From contig NZ_JACCCL010000005.1 in NCBI RefSeq assembly GCF_013408665.1, positions 1-64,000 of the forward strand: a DNA stretch of 64,000 nucleotides. Reading direction: 5' to 3'. The notes beneath the pieces are model-generated. The model had not been told where the DNA came from. It ran no database searches and saw only the letters and a program-made list of their open reading frames with translations. Shown in pieces: positions 55,166 to 64,000 of this stretch (the first letter of the stretch is position 1; the number at the start of each line of letters is the position of its first letter). Both the position numbers and the translations under genes were made by a program. Source of the DNA: Sporosarcina sp. JAI121 (GTDB taxonomy: Bacteria > Bacillota > Bacilli > Bacillales_A > Planococcaceae).

Positions 55166-56131
55166 ATGACGATTGTCCGTCTTGGTTATGTTGCAATGAG
55201 TATGGAACTTGAAAATGCATCCCCTTCGCAAACCATGACTTTTGCTCAATTCAAAAAAATTGATGATCGGGAAGCAGCCATCCGTAAATTGGAACGTATT
55301 GCACTTTCGAATTTGCACAACACACTTAGACTGTTAAAACATAATGCAGCGTCTGATATTCATTTTTATCGGCTAACCTCTCGCCTTATTCCTTTAGCAA
55401 ACCACGAGGAGCTTCTTGATTGGAATTATATAAAGCCATTAAAAGAACCGCTTCGTGAGATTGGAGATTTCGCAAAAAAACATAAGATTAGAGTTGATTT
55501 TCATCCAGATCACTTTGTTCTAATAAATTCTAAAGAGAAGCATATCTTGAAAAATTCAATAAGCACCTTAAAACTACATTACTTATTATTAAAGGCGATG
55601 GGGATTGACCCAACTCATCGCTGTGTCATGCATGTTGGCGGTAATTATAAAGAAACCGAAAATTCACTTGAACGTTTTGTTGATAACTGGATGGACATTC
55701 CGAATAGGATTCAAAATATCATCATGCTTGAAAATGATGATACTTCTTTTACGTTGGAAGATACACTTTACTTATGTGAAAAACTAAATATACCTCTAGT
55801 TTTCGATTATCATCATCATCTGGCCAATCACCAAGATGCAACTTGGGAAACCAACTGGAATAGAGTTGTCCAGACATGGGGGCATTCACCGCTCTCAATG
55901 AAAATGCATATATCAAGTCCAAAGAATGATAAAGCATTTCGCCATCATTCAGATTATGTAGACGTCGATATGTTTTTTAGATTCCTTACAGTAATAAAGG
56001 GTAGTATTCCACAAATTGACTGTATGATTGAGGCTAAGAGGAAAGATGAAGCGCTTTTTAAATTAATGGATGAAGTAAAATCAAGGAAAGACGTTGAAAT
56101 TATTGATGGCTCTTCTTTCTCCTTAAAGTAA
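55166..56131 (+). CDS. second UvsE-type UV-damage endonuclease paralogue
   Basis: 321 residues, same fold: DFHPDHFVLI, CVMHVGGNYK, IMLENDDTSF, VFDYHHHLANH, MHISSPKNDK, CMIEAKRKDEAL, so every His/Glu/Asp metal-ligand motif is retained. Two positions that in the first copy are Asn (YVANAL) and Gln (HPNQF) are replaced here (YVAMSM, HPDHF). These lie in regions known to probe damaged DNA in UvsE, so lesion preference may differ. AATGATGAGGTGG precedes ATG. Same operon as uvsE. Confidence 0.9.
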   Translation: MTIVRLGYVAMSMELENASPSQTMTFAQFKKIDDREAAIRKLERIALSNLHNTLRLLKHNAASDIHFYRLTSRLIPLANHEELLDWNYIKPLKEPLREIGDFAKKHKIRVDFHPDHFVLINSKEKHILKNSISTLKLHYLLLKAMGIDPTHRCVMHVGGNYKETENSLERFVDNWMDIPNRIQNIIMLENDDTSFTLEDTLYLCEKLNIPLVFDYHHHLANHQDATWETNWNRVVQTWGHSPLSMKMHISSPKNDKAFRHHSDYVDVDMFFRFLTVIKGSIPQIDCMIEAKRKDEALFKLMDEVKSRKDVEIIDGSSFSLK

Positions 56132-56195
56132 ATAATTAAAGAAGCCTCCCAGAAGTTTGCACAACTAATGAGAGGCCTCAGGATTAATCCACTAT

Positions 56196-56213
56196 GTTAG
56201 CAAAGTGTTAGCA
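56196..56213. repeat. paired GTTAGCA direct repeats beside groEL
   Basis: GTTAGCA-AAGT-GTTAGCA. The spacing and position, about 55 bp from the att-like repeat, resemble arm-type sites of tyrosine recombinases in Bacillales phage elements. Confidence 0.4.
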
Positions 56214-56267
56214 TTTCACTACTCTTTGCCCCGCAAACCCTTAACTATCAAGGGTTTCAGGTTCTTC

Positions 56268-57902
<1,635 letters not shown>

Positions 57903-57957
57903 TTATAAGTACCCTCCTGATTTTTGTGTTTTTGTAAACTTTCCGAGCATTGGTCTA

Positions 57958-58242
57958 TTAACCAATAATCGCTAAAATGTCACTTTCACGCAAGATCAGA
58001 TATTCGTAACCTTCATGTTTGATTTCAGTACCAGCATATTTTGAGAAGAGGATGCGATCTCCTTCTTTAACTTCCAAGTCGATGCGTTGGCCGTTTTCAA
58101 GAACGCGTCCAGTACCAGTCGCAAAAACTTTACCTTCTTGCGGTTTCTCTTTCGCAGAGTCCGGAATTACAATACCGCTTGACGTTTTTTCTTCTGCCTC
58201 GATTAGCTCGATAACAATACGGTCACCTAGTGGTTTCAACAA
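57958..58242 (-). CDS. groES: co-chaperonin GroES (Hsp10)
   Basis: Lid of the GroEL chamber. 94 residues with [38 protein letters not shown] and the C-terminal [14 protein letters not shown]. No ATG is available: the frame extends upstream to 58275 through the CIRCE repeat. TTG 58242, nine bases after AGGAGG, gives exactly the normal 94-residue protein (MLKPLGDR). groEL follows 55 nt later. Confidence 0.97.
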   Translation of the reverse strand: MLKPLGDRIVIELIEAEEKTSSGIVIPDSAKEKPQEGKVFATGTGRVLENGQRIDLEVKEGDRILFSKYAGTEIKHEGYEYLILRESDILAIIG

Positions 58243-58275
58243 TTGAAACAACCTCCTCAAAGTAATTTCTTCCAT

Positions 58276-58302
58276 TTAGCACTCATTAGACCTGAGTGCT
58301 AA
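58276..58302. promoter_or_regulatory. CIRCE operator (HrcA) of groESL
   Basis: TTAGCACTC-N9-GAGTGCTAA, a perfect match to the CIRCE inverted repeat, just after the groES transcription start region. Heat-shock control by HrcA follows from established knowledge. Confidence 0.98.
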
Positions 58303-58312
58303 TACATTTCTA

Positions 58313-58341
58313 ATCATAATGAACATTTGCATATATTGCAA
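58313..58341 (-). promoter_or_regulatory. sigma-A promoter of groESL
   Basis: TTGCAA (58336-58341) and TATGAT (58313-58318) with 17-bp spacing on the minus strand, directly upstream of CIRCE. Confidence 0.75.
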
Positions 58342-58428
58342 GTGAAATACTCCGAACATTTTCTCTTTGCTAATCTCGCCCCAAACAGCTAAAATTGAGC
58401 ACAACCACAGTTGAAAGGGTGGCGTTAC

Positions 58429-59166
58429 TTGAAGAATGGGAAAATCTATCTTTATCTTATAATCACTTACATCCTAATGCATGTAAGCAGCATTTTTGTA
58501 ACCAAGGGCTTATTAGTCTACTATCCTTGGAACGAAGACTTCGTCGAACTGGATATGGCATACAGGGCTAGTTCTTGGTCACTTTTCACAGTCAACTCAA
58601 TTGCGGCAATCATCTTCCTGATGTTAATTGTTCCAAAGAAAAACTTCTTTCATGTTTTCAAAGGAAAGAAGTCTTCCATAAGCAACTCAATTCTCTGGGG
58701 CTTCATCGGTTTCTTTCTCGCTTTGGGAGGACAGATGCTTGCCGGTGCTATCGAAAGTGCAATCGGGATTACACCAGGATCCGACAATACTGCAATTCTT
58801 TCTGATATTGCGAAAGTATCTCCAATCATTATTGTTTGCATGGTGCTCTTTGCGCCGTTTCTGGAGGAAATCGTTTTCCGAAGGGTTATCTTTGGTGGGG
58901 TTTATCAAAAGACGAATTTCTGGATTGCTGCCACGGTCAGCGCACTGGTGTTTGCGGCTGTGCATAACGAATTCGAACACCTTCTGATGTATATGATGCC
59001 AGCTTTCGTTTTCGCGTATCTGTACTACCGGACGAAACGGATATTGACGCCGATGATTGCCCACTTACTGATGAACAGTTTCGTTGTAATCCTCAACTTG
59101 AACATTGAAAAAATACAGCAATGGCAAGAAGAGATGAAACCTGTAATCATCTTTTTCCTGAACTAA
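58429..59166 (+). CDS. ydiL: CPBP-family intramembrane metalloprotease (YdiL-like)
   Basis: About 245 residues with roughly seven hydrophobic helices. CPBP/Abi motifs: EEIVFRRVIFGGVY (motif 1, EExxxR) near residue 143 and AAVHNEFEHLL (motif 2, His) near 178, with HLLMN (motif 3) around 216. TTG 58429 follows AAAGGGTGG and is preferred over TTG 58411. B. subtilis has ydiL at the same place between tat and groES. Substrate unknown. Confidence 0.85.
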   Translation: MKNGKIYLYLIITYILMHVSSIFVTKGLLVYYPWNEDFVELDMAYRASSWSLFTVNSIAAIIFLMLIVPKKNFFHVFKGKKSSISNSILWGFIGFFLALGGQMLAGAIESAIGITPGSDNTAILSDIAKVSPIIIVCMVLFAPFLEEIVFRRVIFGGVYQKTNFWIAATVSALVFAAVHNEFEHLLMYMMPAFVFAYLYYRTKRILTPMIAHLLMNSFVVILNLNIEKIQQWQEEMKPVIIFFLN

Positions 59167-59213
59167 AAAAGTCTTCTACAACCCGGATATGATGGGTTGT
59201 AGAAGACTTTTTT
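59165..59213. terminator. bidirectional terminator between ydiL and tatC
   Basis: AAAAAAGTCTTCTACAACCC pairs perfectly with GGGTTGTAGAAGACTTTTTT, suitable for both convergent genes. Confidence 0.93.
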
Positions 59214-59220
59214 ATTATTT

Positions 59221-60015
59221 CTACTGTTGATTGTTAACTTCTTCAATTTGACGTTGTTGCTCAGCTTTCGCTTCTTCAAACTGCCGTTGCTGTTCCGCTT
59301 TCAGGTACTTTCTGTAACCAAAACGGGATATGAAAATACTGATTTCATAAAGCACAAATAACGGAACGGTGACGAACATATGTGACAACAAGTCCGGCGG
59401 TGTAATGAACGCTGCAATCACAAACAGGACAAAATAAGCGTACTTCCGTATTTTCACAAGTGTCTTCGGATTCAATATACCGAGTCTCGTTAAGAACAGT
59501 AAGACAACCGGTAATTGGAAAACAATCCCAAAAGGTATAAGCAATTGGAATAGGAAAGTGAAATACTCATTTATCCCGATTGTCTGAATTATATCAAGCT
59601 CTGTGGATAAGTTCATCATGAACTTCATCACATATGGCAACAAGACAAAATACGAAAAAGCAATTCCTCCGATAAAAAGGAAAAAGGTGAACGGAATATA
59701 ATTTAATGTCGCGCGACGTTCCCTTTCATGCAATCCCGGTGAAACGAAAGACCATAATTGATACATCAGCACCGGTGAAATGACGATGAATGCGATAAAG
59801 ATGATCACTTTCACGTAAATCATGATTGGATCGAGTACGTTGAAAGCATTCAACGCAATATTATTCGCTTCCCCATCCGACTGCAAAAATTGGATAAGCG
59901 GCTTTGCGACAAAAAAAGCACCCACTATTGCAATAACAAAGAAAACGACGATAACCATCAGCCGTTTCCTAATTTCATCTATATGTTCAATGACTGTTAA
60001 GTTTTTATCATTCAT
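59221..60015 (-). CDS. tatC: Sec-independent protein translocase TatC
   Basis: Receptor subunit of the twin-arginine translocase. 264 residues with six TM helices. The N-terminal VIEHIDEIRKRLMVI is the family's conserved cytoplasmic start (residues ~9-23), and SFVSPGLHERERRATLNYIPFT is the periplasmic-loop/helix 3 stretch. The C-terminus carries an EQQRQFEEAKAEQQRQIEE repeat. It lies 17 nt after tatA. Synteny with B. subtilis suggests the TatAy-TatCy type. Confidence 0.95.
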   Translation of the reverse strand: MNDKNLTVIEHIDEIRKRLMVIVVFFVIAIVGAFFVAKPLIQFLQSDGEANNIALNAFNVLDPIMIYVKVIIFIAFIVISPVLMYQLWSFVSPGLHERERRATLNYIPFTFFLFIGGIAFSYFVLLPYVMKFMMNLSTELDIIQTIGINEYFTFLFQLLIPFGIVFQLPVVLLFLTRLGILNPKTLVKIRKYAYFVLFVIAAFITPPDLLSHMFVTVPLFVLYEISIFISRFGYRKYLKAEQQRQFEEAKAEQQRQIEEVNNQQ

Positions 60016-60032
60016 CGGACAGACATCCTAAC

Positions 60033-60218
60033 TTACTTCAGTTCTTCTTTCTTGTCTTCCACTTTTTTTACCTCGTCGTCTTCTACAAGACCTTTTGTAG
60101 CGTGTTTGAATTCACGCAATGAAGAACCAAAGGCTTTCCCGATTTCAGGCAATTTCTTAGGACCGAATACGAGTAGAGCAATAACAGCGATGATAATCAG
60201 ACTTCCTGGACCTGGCAT
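60033..60218 (-). CDS. tatA: twin-arginine translocase pore subunit TatA
   Basis: 61 residues from ATG 60218 ([20 protein letters not shown]), with GGAGG upstream. One TM helix, then the amphipathic helix [23 protein letters not shown] and a charged tail. The open frame to 60284 precedes the ribosome site and is not coding. Encoded with tatC, forming a minimal TatAC system (no TatB), typical of Bacillales. Confidence 0.95.
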   Translation of the reverse strand: MPGPGSLIIIAVIALLVFGPKKLPEIGKAFGSSLREFKHATKGLVEDDEVKKVEDKKEELK

Positions 60219-60338
60219 TTCGGACACCTCCTTCATGAGATAGGAATTGAAGTTCAATCCTTCCTGGGAAAGGATATAGTTCAATCCTTCCTATGTCTAT
60301 TTTACACGAAAGCTGTCGGGATTACTAATAACGAACCA

Positions 60339-60989
60339 TTAGATATGTGAATCTTTTACGTCATTTTTGATGAAGTAGATAAGCGTTTGCAATTCGACGG
60401 ACAAATCGATTGTATGAACCCGAACCGATTCCGGCACTGCAAGTCGGACCGGAGTGAAATTAAGTATTCCTTTTACGCCGATTTCAACCAGTTGGTCTGT
60501 CACTTCTTGCGCTACACGAGAAGGTACTGTGAGGATAACAAGATCGATACCTAACTCCTTGATTTTTTCTTTAATCATGTCGGGATGAAAGACAGGTATT
60601 CCGCTCGTCTCCTCCCCATCACTCGGAGCTTTCGGGTCGAATGCAATGACGATACGCGTATTATGATTCTTATGGAAATTATATTTCAAGAAAGCATTAC
60701 CTAAACTACCAACGCCAATGAGCGCAACATCCGTCTCTTCGTCTTGATCGAGTGTCTGGCGGAAAAAATCGACGAGATAATGCACATCATAGCCATAACC
60801 TTTACGGCCGAGTGCCCCGAAATGAGAGAAATCACGTCGAATCGTGGCAGCATCTATTTTCATCGCTTCACTTAATTCACTGGATGACACACGTTTCTTT
60901 CCGGAATTAGCGAAGTTTTGAAGAAACCTATAATATAGAGGCAAACGCTTTGACGTCGCCTGTGGAATTTTGGGTGTTTCCCCTGTCAT
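60339..60989 (-). CDS. rex: redox-sensing transcriptional repressor Rex
   Basis: 216 residues from ATG 60989 (AGGAGGG seven bases upstream). Winged helix at residues ~5-80 ([45 protein letters not shown]), then a Rossmann NAD(H)-binding domain with [15 protein letters not shown] (~87) and ending in the C-terminal swap helix. Represses fermentation and respiration genes when NADH is low. The frame beyond 60989 lacks a ribosome site. Confidence 0.96.
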   Translation of the reverse strand: MTGETPKIPQATSKRLPLYYRFLQNFANSGKKRVSSSELSEAMKIDAATIRRDFSHFGALGRKGYGYDVHYLVDFFRQTLDQDEETDVALIGVGSLGNAFLKYNFHKNHNTRIVIAFDPKAPSDGEETSGIPVFHPDMIKEKIKELGIDLVILTVPSRVAQEVTDQLVEIGVKGILNFTPVRLAVPESVRVHTIDLSVELQTLIYFIKNDVKDSHI

Positions 60990-61112
60990 GTTAACCCTCC
61001 TGCGCGTACTTAAAGGCGATTCTATCGTACAGTAGATAAGGGATGTTGTAAAGTCGACCATTGCACGCTTCGTGCCATTCCATTAAACTGAAGAGGAATA
61101 GAGGTGCTTATT

Positions 61113-63041
61113 TTGATAGTATTACAAGTGAATGGACTAACAAAATCATTTTCAGGAACAGATATATTGGAAAACGTAAAACTGGAAGTTCAGCACCGCG
61201 ATCGCGTCGCACTTGTCGGAAGGAACGGAGCTGGGAAATCGACTCTTCTCAAAATAATTGCAGGTGAAATGACTCCGGATTCAGGCGATTTAATCGTTCC
61301 TAAAGATATACGGATCGGCTACCTTGAACAGCATTCAGGCATTGATTCCTTATTGACTGTTTGGGAAGAGATGATGACCGTCTTCGAGCCGCTCCATATT
61401 ATCGAAAAACGACTCAGATCACTGGAAGGCCAGATGGCAGATCCGTCAGTCTACGATAACCCGGCCGACTATGAACGCGTCATGAAGGAATACGACGCCC
61501 TGCAAGTCGAATTCAAAGACTCCGGCGGTTATCAGTATGAATCCGATACACGTTCGGTCCTGCATGGGATGCGCTTTTATCCTGAGGACTACAGCAAAAA
61601 CGTCACTCTACTTTCGGGTGGTCAGAAGACGCGATTGGCGCTCGCTAAGATGCTGCTGAGTAAACCGGACCTTCTCATCCTCGATGAGCCGACAAACCAT
61701 CTGGATATCGAAACACTCGGTTGGCTTGAGAAATACTTGGTATCCTATGAAGGAGCAATCCTGATTGTTTCCCATGACCGTTATTTCTTAGATGAAATCG
61801 TGACCATCGTCTACGAAGTTTCGAGGAAAAAAGTAGTGAAGTATACGGGTAACTATAGTGCATATCTTGACGAAAAAGCGAAGAATTACGAACGTGATCA
61901 AAAGCTTTATGTTAAGGAAATGGGTGAGAAGGCTAAGCTTGAAGATTTTGTTCAGCGGAATATTGCACGTGCATCGACGTCAAAAATGGCGAAGAGCCGG
62001 CGTAAAACCCTTGAAAAGACGGATTGGATGGGTTCCCCTGATGGAGATGAGAAATCGGCGAACTTCACCTTTTCAATCGATCGGCCTAGTGGCAATGATG
62101 TGCTGGCGCTGGAAGATGTAGCCGTCGGTTATGATGGCGTCGCTGTTTCAAGCGGTATCGCTATGCGGGTCTACAAACAAGATCGGATTGCACTCATAGG
62201 ACCAAACGGCGTCGGAAAATCCACACTTTTGAAGACAGTCGTCAAAGCCCAAGAACCGTTAGCAGGTAAGATCCGTTATGGTACAAATGTGCAATTCGGT
62301 TATTATGATCAAGAACAAGCTACACTAATCGGAACCGGTACCGTTCTCCAAGAATTATGGGATGATTGGCCGATGATGAATGAAAAAGATGTACGCTCTG
62401 TACTGGGACGCTTTTTATTTACCGGTGAAGATGTGGAGAAGTCCGTCACTTCATTGTCAGGCGGAGAAAAAGCCCGCCTATCACTTGCTAAACTGATGCT
62501 GCAAAAGTCAAATACGCTTGTCCTTGATGAACCGACAAACCACCTTGACCTTGATAGCAAGGAAATTCTCGAAAATGCATTGGACGACTTCCCGGGCACA
62601 CTCATCTTCGTGTCACATGACCGGTACTTCATTAACCGGATTGCAACAAAAGTGATTGATATCAGTGAAACAGGTGCGACCGAATACCTCGGTGACTACG
62701 ATTACTTCGTAGAGAAGAAGCTGGAGCAAGAAGAACTGCTTGCCGAATCGAATGCAGCTAAAACAGCAGCAACCCCTATCGTTGATAAAAGAAATGAAGA
62801 CGACAAAGAACTTAAAAGGCAGGAAAGAAGGCTGACAAGAGCCATTGATGAAATCGAGTTGCAAATCTCCACTTTGGAAGATGAAATTACGGCTCTTCAC
62901 GATGAGCTTTCCATCCCCGAATTCGCAGACAATCATGTGAAATTGATGGAGTTGCAGGCACAGATTGATGCCCTTCAAGCGGAGCATGACAGTAAATCAG
63001 AGAATTGGCTTATTCTGCAGGAAGAACTGGAGTCTATGTAG
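61113..63041 (+). CDS. ydiF: ABC-F family ATPase (YdiF-like)
   Basis: 642 residues from TTG 61113 (AGAGGTG upstream), giving MIVLQVNGLTKSF. Two ABC domains without membrane segments: Walker A GRNGAGKSTLL (~33) and GPNGVGKSTLL (~367), signatures LSGGQKTRLALAKML and LSGGEKARLSLAKLM, each with LDEPTNHLD. The interdomain P-site linker and a C-terminal coiled coil (residues ~560-640) are present, as in ribosome-acting ABC-F proteins. Translation factor or antibiotic-protection roles are known for the family; the precise role here is not established. Divergent from rex. Confidence 0.92.
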   Translation: MIVLQVNGLTKSFSGTDILENVKLEVQHRDRVALVGRNGAGKSTLLKIIAGEMTPDSGDLIVPKDIRIGYLEQHSGIDSLLTVWEEMMTVFEPLHIIEKRLRSLEGQMADPSVYDNPADYERVMKEYDALQVEFKDSGGYQYESDTRSVLHGMRFYPEDYSKNVTLLSGGQKTRLALAKMLLSKPDLLILDEPTNHLDIETLGWLEKYLVSYEGAILIVSHDRYFLDEIVTIVYEVSRKKVVKYTGNYSAYLDEKAKNYERDQKLYVKEMGEKAKLEDFVQRNIARASTSKMAKSRRKTLEKTDWMGSPDGDEKSANFTFSIDRPSGNDVLALEDVAVGYDGVAVSSGIAMRVYKQDRIALIGPNGVGKSTLLKTVVKAQEPLAGKIRYGTNVQFGYYDQEQATLIGTGTVLQELWDDWPMMNEKDVRSVLGRFLFTGEDVEKSVTSLSGGEKARLSLAKLMLQKSNTLVLDEPTNHLDLDSKEILENALDDFPGTLIFVSHDRYFINRIATKVIDISETGATEYLGDYDYFVEKKLEQEELLAESNAAKTAATPIVDKRNEDDKELKRQERRLTRAIDEIELQISTLEDEITALHDELSIPEFADNHVKLMELQAQIDALQAEHDSKSENWLILQEELESM

Positions 63042-63048
63042 GATAATG

Positions 63049-63100
63049 GAAGCGTCACGTTGAACTAGAATCCCAAGTTCTACGTGACGCTTTGTCGTTT
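63049..63100 (+). terminator. terminator after ydiF
   Basis: GAAGCGTCACGT...GAACT pairs with AGTTC...ACGTGACGCTT, followed by TTGTCGTTT. Confidence 0.8.
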
Positions 63101-63159
63101 CTTGTTGTCGTAATTTATCGGATTGAGGGATACTATGAAAGTTACCATAAATTACTCTC

Positions 63160-63330
63160 CACAATATTATCCACACACAAAGTGTACATATACCGGTAAT
63201 AGATTCATATTATCCACAATATCCACAAATAAAGTATTTCTTATACACAAAGTTATCCTTCCATCACTGTTATTAAATACACATATACCATAGTTATGCA
63301 CAACTTATCCACAAATGTGCATAAGTACGA
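63160..63330. promoter_or_regulatory. DnaA-box cluster (6+ sites) in the ydiF-tsaD gap
   Basis: Perfect TTATCCACA boxes at 63167-63175, 63210-63218 and 63305-63313. Sites fitting TTWTNCACA at 63241-63249 (TTATACACA) and 63294-63302 (TTATGCACA), and the inverted TGTGCATAA at 63316-63324. A near match ATATCCACA lies at 63219-63227. No ORF overlaps. Such clusters bind DnaA and tune replication initiation. Confidence 0.8.
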
Positions 63331-63417
63331 ATGTTCCCTATTGACATCTAAAAAATAATCCGGATATAAAAAACACGGAAGTTGTCGCAATATGGCAACT
63401 TCCGTGTTTTTACGTTT

Positions 63418-64000
63418 TTATTTATTCCATGAAGAGAGTGGCATACCAGGTTTGCCGTTCATTGTAAGATTTCCACGTATTCCGTCAATGAACATTGCCG
63501 AGCCGGCCGCCGCAATCATTGCTGCATTATCTGTACAGAGAGCAATCGGCGGAACGTAAAAGGGTATCCCTTCATTTTGGAATGTTTCTTCCAAAGAAGC
63601 GCGTAGCCCTTTGTTCGCCGCTACACCACCCGCTGCAATTACTTGCTTTACACCAAATTCCTTCGCAGCCTTCAACGCTTTTACCGTCAACACCTCAACA
63701 ACACTAGCTTGGAAACCTGCCGCGACATGAGCAGGATTAACCGCTTCACCGCGTTGTGCAAGATTATGTTTATAATTAATAACAGACGACTTTAGACCAC
63801 TGAAACTGAAATCATACGAATCCTGCTCAAGCCAAGCCCTTGGAAACTCGATTTGTCCGTCACTTTCAGCAGCCAGTTTGTCGATTTGCGGTCCACCTGG
63901 GTAAGGAAGACCTAAGACACGTGCTACTTTGTCATAGGCTTCACCTGCGGCATCATCACGCGTTTCCCCGATTAGTTTAAACGAACCATGCCCCTCCATT
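63418..64000 (-). CDS. tsaD: tRNA N6-threonylcarbamoyladenosine synthase TsaD, C-terminal part
   Basis: Partial: the gene runs off the right edge. 193 visible residues include [39 protein letters not shown] and [16 protein letters not shown], which belong to the C-terminal half of Kae1/TsaD. With TsaB and TsaE it installs t6A37 in ANN-decoding tRNAs. Next to ydiF as in B. subtilis (gcp/ydiE). Confidence 0.95.
   Translation of the reverse strand, partial: MEGHGSFKLIGETRDDAAGEAYDKVARVLGLPYPGGPQIDKLAAESDGQIEFPRAWLEQDSYDFSFSGLKSSVINYKHNLAQRGEAVNPAHVAAGFQASVVEVLTVKALKAAKEFGVKQVIAAGGVAANKGLRASLEETFQNEGIPFYVPPIALCTDNAAMIAAAGSAMFIDGIRGNLTMNGKPGMPLSSWNK

Overview
The window looks like chromosomal DNA of an endospore-forming Bacillales bacterium, most likely of the Planococcaceae (Sporosarcina-like). 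That is my inference from protein similarity and gene order, not a database result. Both ends follow the Bacillus subtilis order: yeaC-yeaD-yebA-guaA-pbuG on the left and tsaD-ydiF-rex-tatA-tatC-ydiL-groES-groEL on the right. The stretch between yeaC and groEL is accessory, as it is in B. subtilis.

Layout. 1-62 is the 5' end of a 16S rRNA gene read leftwards, with its leader and promoter. 508-3837 holds pbuG and guaA, each behind a guanine-type purine riboswitch. 3834-8181 is a MoxR ATPase/DUF58/transglutaminase operon with 4-nt overlaps. 8324-10633 is an NAD salvage pair (pncB, nadE). 10819-14979 has a small ORF, an AI-2E family membrane protein, a DNA alkyl-repair methyltransferase, a zinc-ribbon membrane protein and a FetAB-type ABC exporter. 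15057-18705 is a SAM-riboswitch operon (metI, metC, a YxjG-type methyltransferase), followed by an MFS transporter. 20325-22969 has a flavin reductase, a pirin, an HxlR regulator and an NADPH-dependent FMN reductase. 23136-23812 is a 42-bp minisatellite. 23898-28380 is a second SAM-riboswitch operon (yitJ, metE).

29032-32845 is a Fur-box-flanked ferric-siderophore uptake locus without its own ATPase. 34107-39476 is a cluster of coiled-coil, Cys-rich and BclB-like proteins that I read as a spore-surface (exosporium) locus, with a related gene at 43516. 40063-46705 adds a YcdB/SLH surface protein, a Cu/Zn superoxide dismutase lipoprotein and a PerR-box-controlled ahpCF operon. 47599-49203 is an acidic secreted repeat protein.

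49696-56286 appears to be a small integrated island at the 3' end of groEL. A 19-bp copy of the groEL tail, including the stop codon, occurs at both ends. The presumed original groEL terminator has been left at the far end. The island carries a papain-like protein, a DUF2975/XRE pair, a PQQ-type sugar dehydrogenase homologue, a YmaF-like His-rich protein and two tandem UV-damage endonucleases, but no visible integrase. 56268-64000 returns to core genes: CIRCE-controlled groESL, ydiL, tatAC, rex, the ABC-F gene ydiF, an intergenic cluster of DnaA boxes, and tsaD cut by the window edge.
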